A stretch of DNA of 64,000 bases, taken from assembly GCA_026545225.1 (NCBI GenBank), contig CM048849.1, forward strand, positions 10,217,541 to 10,281,540, in the 5' to 3' direction. The translations under genes were made by a program, and so were the position numbers. Of this stretch, positions 44,978 to 58,354 are shown piece by piece. Each line of letters opens with the position of its first letter. Within the stretch, counting starts at the first letter, position 1. The notes below the pieces were generated by a model that saw nothing but the letters and a program-made list of their open reading frames with translations, had not been told where the DNA came from and searched no databases. The DNA comes from Cornus controversa (lineage: Eukaryota; Streptophyta; Magnoliopsida; Cornales; Cornaceae).

Positions 44978-45853
44978 GCCAAGTTATTTTGTTGCACGAT
45001 ATCATGGTGAAACATTCTATTCTTTATGAAAATACCAGTTGTTGGTTTGCCATATTTCTTAGCATATGTTTGGATGAATGATTTTCCAGAAATTTTCATC
45101 ACATGTCTGGAAAATCGAAATAACTTTCTTCATCATACTCAGTAATCATCCATTATGACTGATTAAAGTCCTTATTTCTACACTTTGAATGCCAACTTAA
45201 TTTGAGCCTAACCACGTAGATTGTGTGTGTTGTGTTTATTTTATTTTATTTATTTATTTTTGTGGTTGTTGATTTCACAATTTCTATTTGCTTATTTCAA
45301 ATCCTAATTTTAGATTGTTGCAGTATATTTTTAAGTGCATAGGACAATAATTCTTGTATAGCAATGCTTCTTTGCACCATTGGTAAAGATGACTTCTTTA
45401 CGAGTTGAAGCAAATATGTTTTTTGTCTTTTGAGGTGTGTTTTGAATGTAGAAATGAATCTATCTGCCTTAAATGTGGCAATACAAAAATTTAGACAAGC
45501 ACAATTCATACAAGTCCATTTCTCTCCTTGGCCTGTATGCACAAATGTTTTCTTATTATGCTGGCAATACTAAGACTTCTGTGGTCAACAGAGCTTATAG
45601 TTAGGAGAGAGACAGTTCAGCTGATAGTTATCTCTGCATGTTGAACAAAGAATGTCTCATTTTAGGTATACATACAGACTAGTTATGCCTGAGATGTAAC
45701 AAAAAATTGCCAACACAAAAAGTAAAAATAAAAATAGAAATAAAAAAACAAATAAACAAATAAATTCTTTTGTATGGATTTATATATATATACATACACA
45801 GATGTATATGAGGCTTATTTATGTTGCTGTTTCTAATCTAACCATCCGGATAC
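44978..45853. other. Convergent intergenic region between DUSP-like gene and CIPK
   Basis: Holds both 3' UTRs. AT-rich, with simple A/T tracts near 45720-45790. The minus frame at 45297-45542 has no recognisable domain. Confidence 0.45.
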
Positions 45854-48800
45854 TCAAGCTTCCAAGGTCAACAGCTCTTCTTGACTTGGTGAGACACCCA
45901 GATCATTTGATAGCTTTTTACACAACTGCAAATACAATATATTCGTATATATGTTAGAAATATATGTATGTCGTATATATGTTAGAAATATATGTTTGTG
46001 CAGAGAGAGAGAACCTGTCTATAAACTGTAGAATCTCCGTATGATTTTCTTAATTCTACTACATACAAGGATTTGCTTATCTCAAACACCTGCCACAATT
46101 ATCCATATAGCAATTTAGACATAGAAATTGGAAGGTTTAGATGATTGGCAATTGGCATGCAACCGAGTATGTATTATATATATACATGTGTGTGTGTATA
46201 TATATATAGTGTGTATGAGATTTTTCTACAAGAACTTGTCCCAGTTTTAAAAATTGCTTACTTCTGCTGCAACTGAAAGGGTACCCAGGCTTTTCTGAGC
46301 TTTGTGCTCTTGCATCACCTTAAGCTGAAAAGATGGACACAAATGTTATAACTCGGTGATAGAACTTGTAAATCATTTCATTTCATTTCATTTCATTTAA
46401 ATAAATAAATAAATAAATAAAAAGGGTTTGTGAATAGCAGATTTTGTGATCAAACACTTGCTTGTGGAGAAAATGAGGATCAATTTTTTAAACAGTGTTC
46501 TGTATGAAAAAAAATGCAATGGTCTATGCAAGCCCAGAGCTTTGATTGAACTAACCCTTCCATTTTTCCTCTGGACTCGAAATCCCATCTGAGTTACAGT
46601 ATCCTCAATCCTCTCAAGCAACTCTTTTGGGGAATGATTGGATGTAAATCGGATCTTCCTCTCCGAAACATCCTAAATTAACTCGAACAAATGTGCAAAT
46701 TTCACAATCAAATTTCTTATAGAATTTGTAAACTCTTCCAGTGACAAACAACAAAAATAAATTATGCATAAAGATATAATATTATATATATAATGATTCT
46801 TTTACTTTGTTTTTTTTACCTCTTTCTCAAAGAAGCCAGACAGATCTAGGAATGAAGACATTCCAATCAGCTGAAAGGCATTGATGAGTGTAGGTGATTC
46901 TGATTTCTTTTCTGCTTCTGATGGCTAACACCAGTGAAATAAATTGCATCAGCTTTGGCACAAAATCATCAATGTAATTCAACCAGCAAGGGACAAAAAC
47001 AACTAACAAATCCAAGTTCATACCATCTCATGTATCGACAAAACTTCATCGTCTATGTATATATCTTCTTCGTCATCATCATCAGGGTTGGCGGGAATGT
47101 AATCTTGCTTGAACCATTCGTCTACTTTGATCTCCGCCATTGTCATCCTTGTAACAGGGTTGGGATCAAGAATTCTCCTTATTAGGTTTCGTGCTCCTGG
47201 GGATAGCCATTTTGGTATCTGAACATCCCCCTTGAAAATCTGAAACGCCTCAAGAGGATTAGAGATCGGAAGTTCATGAAATTCCCCTTTGTATAAGTAG
47301 AAAACATCAAAAAAAGGAAAAAATAAATACAAATAAAAAGAGAAAAATAAAAGGCAAAAAACTTTATTAATGTACCTTTTGATAGAGAACTGCAAGATTT
47401 CTATCGTCAAATGGTAGATATCCTGTGAGAATTACGTACAAGATGACACCACACGACCAGGTATCGGAGGTGGCACCATCATATCCCCTATTAGCAAGAA
47501 TCTCAGGAGCAACATAGTTTGGACTTCCACAGGTTGTATGCAGTAACCCATCATCCTAATTTTAAGAATTTAAGGTAGAGATAAGTAACTAAAATCAGAA
47601 GAATAAGCCATCATGAAGTGGTTGTTTGATTGGAATCATACCCTAAAATGTTGAGGTAATGCACTGAGGCCAAAATCACTTATCTTAATGCTTCCTTTTG
47701 CATCAACAAGTACATTCTCCAGCTGCATTAGAAATACGCGGAAGAATTAGAATTAAAAACATATAAGAAAATAAATGTACGTATACTAGATCATCTGGCA
47801 ATTCATTGGATTGTATTTGGTTGTTTGACTCTTGGATTAAGGGCTGGAAATAAAACCTTGAGATCCCGGTGATAAACGCCTTTGTTGTGGCAGTAACTAA
47901 CTCCATCGATTAACTGTTGGAAGACCTTCCTGCCTAGAGCCTCGGAGAGTTTTCCTTTGTTTGCCTATAAACCATGAGCAGAATCAAAATGTCAAACCCA
48001 AGATTTGAGCCTAAACCACAAGATGTTCCATTGGAAGTTTTTTATACAATTGGGAAAACTGCTTACGATTTTGTCAAACAGTTCACCGCCAGTCACATAT
48101 TCTAGGACCATGTAAATCTTGGTTTTGCTTGCCAAGACCTGCTTATTCAGCATTAACAAAGGAAAGCATAATCAGAACATTATCAATATCATATTGCAAG
48201 TCCAATTACTTAAAATTGTCAAACCTGTGAATTAAACATCGATTTTAACAAGTGAGTTGGATTGTTTTTACCCATTGGTTCCCTCGCCATAAAAGGTAGC
48301 TACTAGTTAGTGTGTTTATACTAGAAAAAAAAAATCAAAGGAAAGCATATTTTCAAGCAATTTGAGTGGATAAAATATTAAAAGGAATTTGTTTTTATTT
48401 ATTTATTTACTTTAATCCTAACAAATAACATACTCAACCACTTTTACCCTTGCGGACTTGAATTGAACCCTTAATCTTCCACTTTGAGAGGTGAGAAAAT
48501 ATTTTTTTGCATCCAACATTTGGTAACTACTAAAAAGAGTTGAAAAACAGTAAAATGGTTTCAATTGTACATCACGAGTTCCAAGCGGGACTATTAGAAA
48601 TGCCAGAAGAGAAATACTATCATGCGACCATAGTTCATCTATTAGATGAGATGGATGACACCCTAAAGTTAACATTTTTAAACAGATGTGACAGACATTT
48701 TTCAACAGATATGACAGTGACATCGCTATCAATTTTATACATGAAATTGAGAGTTCAGGGAGAAATATTGTTTCGACCTTTAAATGGTATGAAAGAGAGA

Positions 48801-49687
48801 GCATTATGGAACCCCCAATATCAAGAATGCTTCCATAAATGGTGTTTCTATCAGCCATGGGTAGTTCAAACCTAACACCACTTCGACATTATTAGAAGGG
48901 TTCATAGATTATGAGGTCCATTATTTTTATTAAAATCTTACCGAGGAATAGATATTGGCTGCGCTCAGCGCATGTGCGCCAGACACACATTTGAATTATC
49001 TGTGCACTACACTTATTGCAAGCCCCACCGTACGTGTAAGACACCAATGACCCAAACGTGCCCGCAACGTATACTTGCTCCTTACCGAGAATGGGTATTG
49101 GATAGCATAGGAGGATGGGGCAGGCAATATGTGAGGGTCCATGCTCAAGCCCGAAAGCAGTAGTTCTTTTTAGTGTTGGTAATAGGCCAACCAACATAGT
49201 CCCACGCATGCATGTGACATGGAGCTGGACTGGACTACCCAATCACGTCTCGAATATATTCTAGTCTGTGTAATTCAAGCTAAGATGTTTTCTTTAGCAA
49301 GTCTATTTGATAAATAGGGCATAATTCGTTTCAAGTTTAATATTAATGCAATTATAAAAATAGTTTAACAAAAAAAGGAAAAAAAAATTGTCAGTTAAAT
49401 GACACTCATGATTTGATTTGCTCAAAAATGAATTTTTGTAAAATTTTGAGATCCTCTGTCATGAATAAAAATAGACATTTAGGTTAATCTCATTCTAATG
49501 TGTTTTTCTCTTTTTATTTATATTAAAAAATAGACATTAACATTTTTTATTCTTTATGGCTATCAATCCAACACATAGATGAGAGGCAATGATCGTTAAA
49601 AGTTATCCGGCAACAAATCCGGATCAGTGCATATATCATGGAAGGACAATATTTTAGACTTATATAAAATTTTCATACATATAATAG

Positions 49688-49725
<38 letters not shown>

Positions 49726-50343
49726 TGATGGTATATTTTTTTACACAAGATAATATGACATATATAAAGTGATAGAAGCAAATTATATTAAAATTATGAC
49801 TTTCTGATTGAAAAATGAAAAATTAAACCAGAGGCCTATATAGAAGGAAATTCGAATTCCTGTTTTTGTTATCGTTGCCTTTCAAGTATGTATATATATA
49901 TATATATATGTATATGTATATATATGTATATATATATACACAGAGACATAGAGAGAGAGAGGGACAGCGTACCTCATGTAATCTAACGACGTTTGGATGT
50001 TTGAGTAGCTTCAGAGTGCAAATTTCTCTCTTAATCTGCAACCACCGTTCAAAACACACTTTCATTTCTGAGTTTAAGGTAGGTACGGTAAGAGTAAGAG
50101 ATACAAAAGGCATATATATACTAATATATGCACAACACACACAATAGTGTGAAAAGAAGGAAATGGAGGACTATAAAAATAAATCATCAGTATCATACAA
50201 AAACAGAGGTACAGAAACCAACAATTAATACTCCAATCAGCTTTTACACCAAGTTGGAAATCATTAGCAAATTCACCTTCAAATACACCCTTGAAAAGCC
50301 CATAATTAAATCGATAATTACAATACATATGGAGATTATCGAT

Positions 50344-50405
<62 letters not shown>

Positions 50406-50561
50406 GGTGACCTGATCGGTGATCTTGAGATTAAGAATTCTATTTTTTTCCAAGATCTTAACGGCGAATGATTGGCCTGAATCGAGGTTTTTAGCGTACT
50501 TCACCTTGCCGAAATTGCCTTCGCCCAGAGTCCTTCCGATCTCGTAATTCCCCAATTGCAT
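45854..50561 (-). CDS. CBL-interacting protein kinase, CIPK1/CIPK17 type
   Basis: Twelve exons on the minus strand, all phase 0: 50561-50412, 50035-49973, 48138-48067, 47964-47857, 47722-47642, 47555-47376, 47239-47024, 46924-46820, 46672-46556, 46324-46262, 46089-46015, 45925-45854; 433 aa. It is a SnRK3 Ser/Thr kinase activated by Ca2+-loaded CBL proteins, used in ion, abscisic acid and stress signalling at membranes. Glycine loop GEGNFGKV 13-20, lysine 35, HRDLK 127-131, DFG 147-149, activation-loop [10 protein letters not shown]. The NAF box NAFQLI is at 305-310, followed by the phosphatase-interaction region ([15 protein letters not shown]). C-terminal [11 protein letters not shown] matches CIPK1/17. 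The acidic run DDDDEED before NAF is typical of this clade. First ATG in frame is 50561; the frame stays open and CIPK1-like upstream of it but without ATG. Intron 2 (1834 bp) holds unclassified DNA. Confidence 0.93.
48190..49888. other. Large intron 2 of the CIPK gene, unclassified insert-like DNA
   Basis: Between ~48420 and ~49250 base composition rises in GC and open frames appear on both strands, unlike the surrounding intron. An imperfect direct repeat (TTACCGAGGAATAGATATTGG and TTACCGAGAATGGGTATTGG) lies at ~48940 and ~49083. It is probably a decayed transposon; no domain or terminal repeat was identified. A (TA)n tract is at 49689-49721. Confidence 0.4.
49889..49939. repeat. (TA)n microsatellite next to CIPK exon 2
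   Basis: Interrupted TA/TG dinucleotides followed by a GA tract to ~49964, ending 8 bases from the exon 2 splice donor at 49972. Confidence 0.85.
50346..50401. repeat. Compound (TA)n(GA)n microsatellite in CIPK intron 1
   Basis: About 14 TA units then about 13 GA units, 10 bases inside intron 1 from its donor at 50411. On the transcript strand this is a pyrimidine run and then an AT run directly after the 5' splice site. Confidence 0.9.
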
Positions 50562-50639
50562 TCCCTTCTCCGTCTTCTTCTTATTATTCTTTCCTTTCTC
50601 TTCTTCTCCTCCCGAACAATCAATCTCCAACGTATATAC

Positions 50640-51663
50640 GCACTCTCAATCAATCAACCAAACAAACCAGAAAGAAACCACCTCTTTCTCTCTCTCTACA
50701 ACTCCCTTTCTCTTCTCTTCTCTTCTCTTGTCTCTATCCTTTTAAACTAGTAACTGCCTTTTCAAACTCTTTACACGGTAATTATTAGAACAACTATCGT
50801 ATCGTATCGGCTGAACAAAATAAGTAGCAGCAGAGGCCAGATACATATATATATATATATATGTATATGAGTTTGTGTGTGTATAGATATATATATAGAT
50901 ATATATAGCACTTACTTTTTTGTCTATGACCCACTCTTAACGCTATGGAGAAGAAAATTATTCGCTTACTGAGTACTCTGCAAGATGGTTGTCACACGGC
51001 ACAGGACAAGAGCCAACGTGGCAACATGGACTTACCATTCAAACACTCCACCCTGTACAATCTATCTTATCATCACACCGAGTATCACAATGTCTATATT
51101 AATTCCACAAGTTATGTTTTATTTACACCTTCCAAACAAGTCCTTTTTAAGTTATTTGACTTTGTGATGGTACCCATTTTCAATTATAATAACACTTACT
51201 TTATCCAACAAAAAAGTTTTGAATAAATTCGGTGGACAAAATTGAAAAAGAGAGTTTTATGTATCTTAAATTTTATCTAATTTTTTTATGAACAAAATTA
51301 TTAAGTATTTTTGGAGTACCCAATAATATAGTACCCTTATTTTAATAAATGCTAACAATTTTTTTATTTTTATTTTAAAGGAATTATCATTTCCTATTAA
51401 ATGAATGGTGCTATAAATTACTCTTCCCAATTATAACCCTATGTGATCAATCAATTAAAATTGAAGAATAAAAAAGTACTCAAATTGAATGACACAACAC
51501 TATAAAATAATTTTCAACTTAAAGTTTGTATTGAATTACGTACTTCTTTTATATGTATCTATGTTAGGGTGAAGAGTCTGAAGACGCGTGCGTGCGTAGG
51601 TATGTCAATGTTTCACCTAAAAAGATATCTAATCTCCGCCCTTTAGAAGTGACGAAGGCCATT

Positions 51664-51700
<37 letters not shown>

Positions 51701-53900
51701 TTGATAAATCAATTAAATGAAGTCAATGTGGATGGCTTCGACTCGTCACTAAGATGCTTCTTGGGCTGCACTGTTACATATATTAACATAATATAATATA
51801 ATTATTATTTATATATATAAAAGAGGTATCTTATCATAGCTCATCTGTTTGTTTTTTACTCTTTTAAAACATACTACTACCTCGTTTGGATAATCTTTGT
51901 CCCACATGTTAGTCAGCGAGAGGCTAAACATAATGAATGATACGTGTTTTATATATAATTATATAACTCTGTCTTTTTATCATAATTTTATCAAATTTAA
52001 AGGCTTAACTGTTTAAAAACGAACAGTATAAAATTATACTGTTAAAATTTCTTAATTCTTATCAAAAATTTATTTATAATAGATGACGTGCTTTAGTCAA
52101 AAAAATTCCTTTGAACAAAATAAGCTGTCATCTAATTTTTTAAAAAATAATTTGATATTATTTTTATGTCAAAATTGTTTTCATAAGATTAAAATGTGCT
52201 TCATTTTTTTAAAATAAAAAATAAAATTGATGACAATTATACGAGGTGGAGTGAATCATTGATCTTTGTTTTTTTGCAATTTATTACTTGAATAGTTGGT
52301 CAAAAGATTTTGGACCTCCAAAATGAAAAATAAAACCATAAGCCACCGGCTTTTATCACATGGGTAATTTTATTTGCTAGTTACGTGTGGCTTTCATTTT
52401 TGTTTTGCTCCAATATATTAGTTTATGTGATAAGCACGTTTGGTATTTATTAATACAAATAGAAAGCAATCATTACGACGAAACTCTTGCTAGCAATGCT
52501 TATGTAATTGCTAGCCTCACCCTTTTCGTGATATAATAACCCAACAAGTGTCTTTATATATATATATATATATATATATGCATAGCTTTGGAAGATGCCA
52601 ACCTTGTAATTAGAGAAGTGATTCACTGTTAATTAGACTTGTAAATTCTACTGAGCAGCTTTTGTCACGGGTAACATCACTGAATTACTTTCACGAGCCG
52701 TAAAATTTATGTGTCAAAGTTATTAATTTGTACGAGCTCTTTTTTTTGTTTTAAATTAATTTTCGCTCTAACAAATTATATTTATCTACTAAACCGCTCT
52801 TTTGCAACTTATTTGTATGTGTTTGTAGTCACTATTGGTATTAATCAATTTAATATAATATAAAATATATAATCTAACACCGATAATGAATTAATTGTAT
52901 TATTAAAAATTTCAATGTAAAAAGGGATAGATAAACAATGCTTAGAAAAGAAATAAAATAAAGAGAGAGAAATCGGAGAAGACAAATGAAACATGGACAA
53001 AAAAATAGAAAAAAAAAATAGGTATTTGATTCTTTATTAAAGAAAAAACAACAAAGAGAAAGAAAAAATAGAAAGAGAAAAGAACGAGAAAAATAATGAT
53101 GACAACATTTGATATTATATATTATAGCATTATATTATTATATTATGCTTGGTCTTCTTAAAATTTGGTTCCTGGTAGGAAAGAGCCCAGTTAGAGGGGT
53201 TAAACAATATTATGCAATTAAAACTTATAAATTAATTGAAATATTTTTTAATGACATGTCTTAAAATACATTCTTAAGAGCATCTAGGTCTAAAAGTGGT
53301 CTTTACTTCATGTCCTCGTAATAGTTGTATCAAGACTAGTCACACAATCCCAATAAAACCATTTTAAGAGTGAGAGCACCATCATTTTACTTTTTCCTTT
53401 TCTTATTATAACATGAAAAATGAAAAGAAAAAATACAACTTAAAAATGAGAAAAATACAATTTAAATAGCATAGATATATGGGAAGCTAAAAAAAGAACT
53501 AAATAAAAGAGAGTGACAACCAAGGAATGAGTATGCCAAGTGCCAAATATAATAAATGGAAAAGCTCTGTAAAGAAAATATTTGATATATGCAAAATGTG
53601 CGATAGTCCTGCCATACTTTAATTAACTCTCTGTATGTTTCAAAATGTGCAACTAAGTACATTAGACTGAAATGTCTATATATTTTCTATAAAGAGAGAT
53701 AACTTTAGAGAGAGAGAGAGAGAGAGAGATATGGAGAAAAGAGAAAAAAATATGTGAGAGAAATGAAAAAAAAGACTCAGATATATATACATATATATAT
53801 AAAGAGAGAGAATAAACAAAATTGAGAGAAAAAAAACTCAGAGAGATAGACCGAGAGAGAGTAAGATACCTCTAGGCATCCAAACAGGACAGTTAGTGTC
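50640..53900. other. CIPK upstream region and AT-rich intergenic DNA
   Basis: The first few hundred bases should hold the CIPK promoter and leader (CT-rich at 50685-50735). Beyond that there are (TA)n tracts at 50848, 51668 and 52557, and a GA tract at 53706. The frame at 50945-51226 has no recognisable domain. No gene seen. Confidence 0.4.
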
Positions 53901-54008
53901 TTAAAACATATAAAAGACTGTGAGAGGCATTGTGGGCATTTAAAAATGATATTTTGGAGTTTTAGATATTTTTTTGTCAGATTTGAAAGTCAACGGATAT
54001 TTTTTGAT

Positions 54009-54470
54009 GAGAAATTATTATATACTACGGGAATTTCGTGTATTGAGGAATCCCACCACTAATAAAATTTCACCTTTTATGATATCCTATAATAATGAAA
54101 AAAGAGATTCCTGTATTTAAGGAATTCCCGGAGTATTGTACAATTCTTCAAATAGAGAAATTATTATATACCACCGAATTCCTGTGTATTGGGGGAATCC
54201 CACCACTAATAAAATTTCAGATATCCTATAATAATGAAAAAATGAGTTGGGATTCCTACATTTAAGGAATTCCCGAGGTATTCTAGAATTCTTCAAATAG
54301 AGAAATTATTATATACCACGGGGATTCCTTGTATTGGGGGAATTACGCCACTAATAAAATTTCACCTTTTATGATATCCTATAATAATGGAAAAGAGAGT
54401 TTTATCATTAGTGAGATTCCTACATTTAAGAAATTTTCTGGGTATTGTAGAATTCTTCCGTTAAATAGAG
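54009..54470. repeat. ~145-bp tandem repeat, three copies
   Basis: Copies start at 54009, 54155 and 54300 with GAGAAATTATTATATAC and carry CCACTAATAAAATTTCA, GATATCCTATAATAATG and GGAATTCCC-like words. A further ~100-bp segment (TATTTTGGAGTTTT, TTTGTCAGATTTG, GGATATTTTTT) is present at 53945-54007 and again at 54605-54665, flanking the array as direct repeats. Confidence 0.82.
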
Positions 54471-54719
54471 GGGCAATTTGCACATATTTTTCAAACGTTG
54501 GAAAGTTATATGCTTATACCGAACTAAAAAAAGGTTTGTTGTACCATTTTTAAATAACACACTTTGCCCTAAAATATTAAGAAGTTTGTGAGGGACATTG
54601 TGTGGTATTTTGGAGTTTTCAGATAACTTTTTTTGTCAGATTTGCTGGTCAGCGGATATTTTTTAACCATCATTAGCTGAAGGGGAAATTTGCACATATT
54701 TTTCAAATGTAGGGAGATA

Positions 54720-56100
54720 TATGTTCATATTGATCGAAATGACAAAAGTTTATTGCACATTTTTTATATAACAGAGAGTTTCTTACACTTTACCTTTTCT
54801 TTTTTATCTTCTGAATTTATTTTATTTATATATATATATATAATATAATATAGGTAGTTGATATTCGCACTCCTCTTTTCTAACGATTGCACTCCAATCT
54901 TAAGAGAAATAACACTTCTAACTCTAACTTCATAGCAAGTAAATGATTTTTCTCTCTCATATACCACAATTACCCTTAAGATATGAAAAGTAAAGTGTAA
55001 TAGTAAAAAAAAAAGAGTGAAAATATGGCCCTATTTACATGAAGTATTGATTTGCTATTGTAATAATATATATATATATTCACAATAAAAGTTTCTAAAG
55101 CAAGACTTAAAAAAAATGTACTTCGGAGGGATCATATATATATATATATATATATCAACTCACCCTAAAGCAGATAGGCGAGTTTTTTTTATATATAAAA
55201 AAAAAAATGTGTGTGAGATTGGGCACTTGCATTCATAGACGACTCTTGATTTTTTGTGTCGGTATAATGACTAACTTATAAAAAAATAAAATAAAAAAGA
55301 GGCCATCATGATATTGACAAGACATTGGCAGAGCCGTGAGCTTGATTTGCTAATAAGTACGTAAATTCATGCAACAAGTGAATTTGGTAATTTGGACGGT
55401 GATTAATTATGATACAGAGAAAATCATGTACTTGTTTCCATTGCTTTTTTAAACACTGACATGTGGTTAATTAATTACACCGACGACCATTGTACTTGCT
55501 GTTATATATCTTTTTTTTCTTTTTCAAAAAACCAAAAAAAAATCATGAACATATGGTTGACAATGAATGTGAAAAAGTTATTTGAAAAGTTATTCGACAA
55601 GTACATGCATTATAGATACACAGACAAGTACATGCATTATTGATACACAACAAAATTAAGGTACAAAAAAGGCATAAGAAGGAGTCCATTATTTTAAAAT
55701 TGGCATGTGGTGCCAAGCTAAACCATACAAAACTTTTTTCAGTCTTTCACTTAGAACTTCAATTGAGTCAAGCAAGCTTCAAACTTGTAGGTGGACTTGT
55801 TTGTTACTGAGTAGTATATATTTTGGTTCGTGATGAGTTTAGCAATCTAAGTTTGATCTCGATTTCCATTTTTTCTGTAACCAATTCATTCTCACTTGTT
55901 AACTCGTAAAATATAGTTATAGATCCCTAAATTTTTTTTTTTTTTTCAATATAGATCCCTAATTGGCTCATCTTGATTTCGATATTTTTTTAAGAACCAA
56001 TTTATTGTCACTCGTTATCTCGTGAAACATAGTTTGGAGATCCAATAATGTGGTTAACATTATTTTTTTTTATCTAACAAATTTAAAGACTTCTTTTTTA
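54720..56100. other. AT-rich intergenic DNA
   Basis: TA tracts at 54826, 55066 and 55134, and a diverged ~85-bp direct repeat at 55851-55935 and 55969-56045 sharing GATCTCGATTTCCATTTTT-like words. No gene. Confidence 0.4.
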
Positions 56101-56107
56101 AGTTGGA

Positions 56108-56928
56108 AAAGTATAAAATGTTTTTTTATGCTGTATTTGGTACGCATGAGTGGAATGAAATGAAACTGAAAATTGAATTAAAATAAAAATCGAATAATGA
56201 AATGGAATGGAATTACAATTCTCATTCTATTGTTTGGTTACAAATGTTAAATGAGATGAGAATGCAATAAATTTTAAATTAAATTATCCAAAACATCCCT
56301 CTCCTAGTGATAAATAAATTAAACCAACAAATATGTGGTGGTGTAAGAAGGTGGTAATGTGTGGTGGTGGAGGTGGTGAAGGAATGTGATGTGGTGGTGG
56401 AAATTTTAAATCTTATTTGAAAAAGTATAAAATGTTCTTTTATGTTGTGTTTGGTACATGCGATGAAAATGAAATGAAGCTAGAAATAGAATGAGACTGA
56501 AAATAAAAGAATTGAGTGGAATGGAATAGAATGATCATTCTCATTCTATTGTTTGGTTGTAAATATGAAATAAGATTAAAATGAAATAAATTTTAAATCA
56601 AATTCTCCAAAACAGTTCTCCTAGTGACAAATAAATTAAACCAACAAATATGTGGTGGTTGAGGAATTTGACGATGTGGAGATGGTGGCGGTGGGAGTGA
56701 TGGTGGAGGTGGAAGTAGTGGCGGCGGTGATGGTGATGGAGGAATGTGGCAATATGGAGGTGGTAGTATGGTGGAGTAGGAAGGTGGTGATGTAAGGGTG
56801 GAGGTGATGTAGGTGAATGACTTTATGACTATATGAATTTTTTTTTAAATTTTACTTGAAATGAAATATTTATTCCATAAGTTTAACTATGCAATGAATT
56901 TTTATTCGATGTATACTAAACGCGGCAT
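56108..56928. mobile_element. MITE-like element containing a ~312-bp tandem duplication
   Basis: AAAGTATAAAATGTT starts two successive copies at 56108 and 56420, each with TGTATTTGGTACGC-like or TGTGTTTGGTACATG-like starts, TTCTCATTCTATTGTTTGGT and ACCAACAAATATGTGGTGGT. The far end ATACTAAACGCGGCATTA is an imperfect inverted match of ATGCTGTATTTGGTAC, suggesting terminal inverted repeats. A GGT/GGA-rich tract fills 56640-56815. Confidence 0.5.
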
Positions 56929-57686
56929 TAGTGGAAGTGTCTTTTTATATAGTCTCTTTTTATTTACAAATACAAGTTAACTGTATATGGATAACGATTA
57001 GATATACAGGGGATTGATTGGACAGAAACAAGTTGTAATAATTAGTGATATTAATTGGAAATTATATATATATTTGGGTACTCATTGTTCACAAGGAAGT
57101 AGAAGAAAGCTAAGTATGATTCCAAGTGGAATTATTAAATTCCATGCCAAGATTTGATCTGAAGCATAACTTTGTTTAGTTTCAATTTATAATTGAGTAA
57201 AGAGAAGTCAAGACGTACGTTGCTTGTAAATTTTGGCGGACAACACTTTTTAATAAGTAAGAAAAAGATTTTGGCAAATAAAATGGGTAATCAAATCCCA
57301 AACAAGAATGCTTACAAGAGTTATTAGATATTTATTTGTTTCTATCTATACATGTAACGGACAACAAAGGCACCTTTCATCAAACTGCAATCAATTAGAT
57401 CCCAACAAAACAATCTATATATAGTTTATATACATATGCATACATATATAAAGAATTGTAGAGGGTCCAATCTGCTGCTTTCACAAAACTGATTCTATTG
57501 ATTCTTTTTCTGTGTGATTGTCGTCTCACATGTAACTTTATTTCGGTTACATCGTGATTTGTCCATATTAACGTTGAAGCAGAAGCTGAAAAGAATATTT
57601 ACCTACTCTCGAGTAAACACAAAGAAAAGTTATCCACCAATTTTCAAATGTGATTGAACCCACAGCTTGAGAGAAAAAAAAATAAA

Positions 57687-57852
57687 TAATGCTACTCAGG
57701 CAGAAATATTAAGCATAATTCATAGGCAGAAATTTTTAGAACCATTGAATGTATGTGGTGAGTGTATGTGGTGGAGCCTACTACATACATCCAATGGTTC
57801 TAAAAGTTTCTGTCTATGAATTCTGTCTAAAAATTCTACCTGAATAGTATTA
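57687..57852. mobile_element. 166-bp foldback MITE
   Basis: Nearly the whole segment is an imperfect inverted repeat: TAATGCTACTCAGGCAGAA at the left, its counterpart TTCTACCTGAATAGTATTA at the right, with AGAACCATTGAATGTATGT opposite ACATACATCCAATGGTTCT around a ~23-bp loop. TA-rich borders; the exact target duplication is unclear. Confidence 0.7.
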
Positions 57853-58297
57853 CCAAAAAAAAAAAAAATCACACAACTCTTCAAATGTGTTTGTCCATCA
57901 AAGATGAGAGGAGGAAGAACAACAGAAGAGAGAGAGTGTGAAGTAGATAGAGCGGAACAAAGAGAATTGGGAACGTAAATTAACTGTTGAGAGTAGAGAA
58001 AAGTGTGAAGCAGATAGAGGAAGTGAATTACTCGGTGAAACCAGATGGATTCAAAACAATTAATAAATTATTTAGTTAAATAATTAAAGTTGATGTGTTC
58101 TTTTATTCGATTGAATCAGCGGTCACTAAAACTTACATACTCACCGGTAAATAAGTATTGTCCTAAATAAAATCTCTCACGGAGATTATAATATTATTGA
58201 TTTCTTAATTCATTTCAAGATATTTTGATCATCTTTTCTTCAATACATTGTAAATATCTACGCACAAGCTTGCAATTCAAATCAGACCTATCTGTGT

Positions 58298-58300
<3 letters not shown>

Positions 58301-58354
<54 letters not shown>
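58301..58354. repeat. (TA)n microsatellite
   Basis: A TA dinucleotide run of about 54 bases with one interruption near its end. Confidence 0.9.

Noticed and set aside
48418..49242. Open frames on both strands in CIPK intron 2
   Set aside because: Inside a large intron, mutually antisense, no recognised domain; treated as decayed transposon DNA.
33526..50561. Functional calcium-signalling cluster (CRSH with CIPK)
   Set aside because: Genes lie 6.6 kb apart in convergent orientation with a pseudogene, a transposon nest and an unrelated gene between; proximity alone is not evidence.
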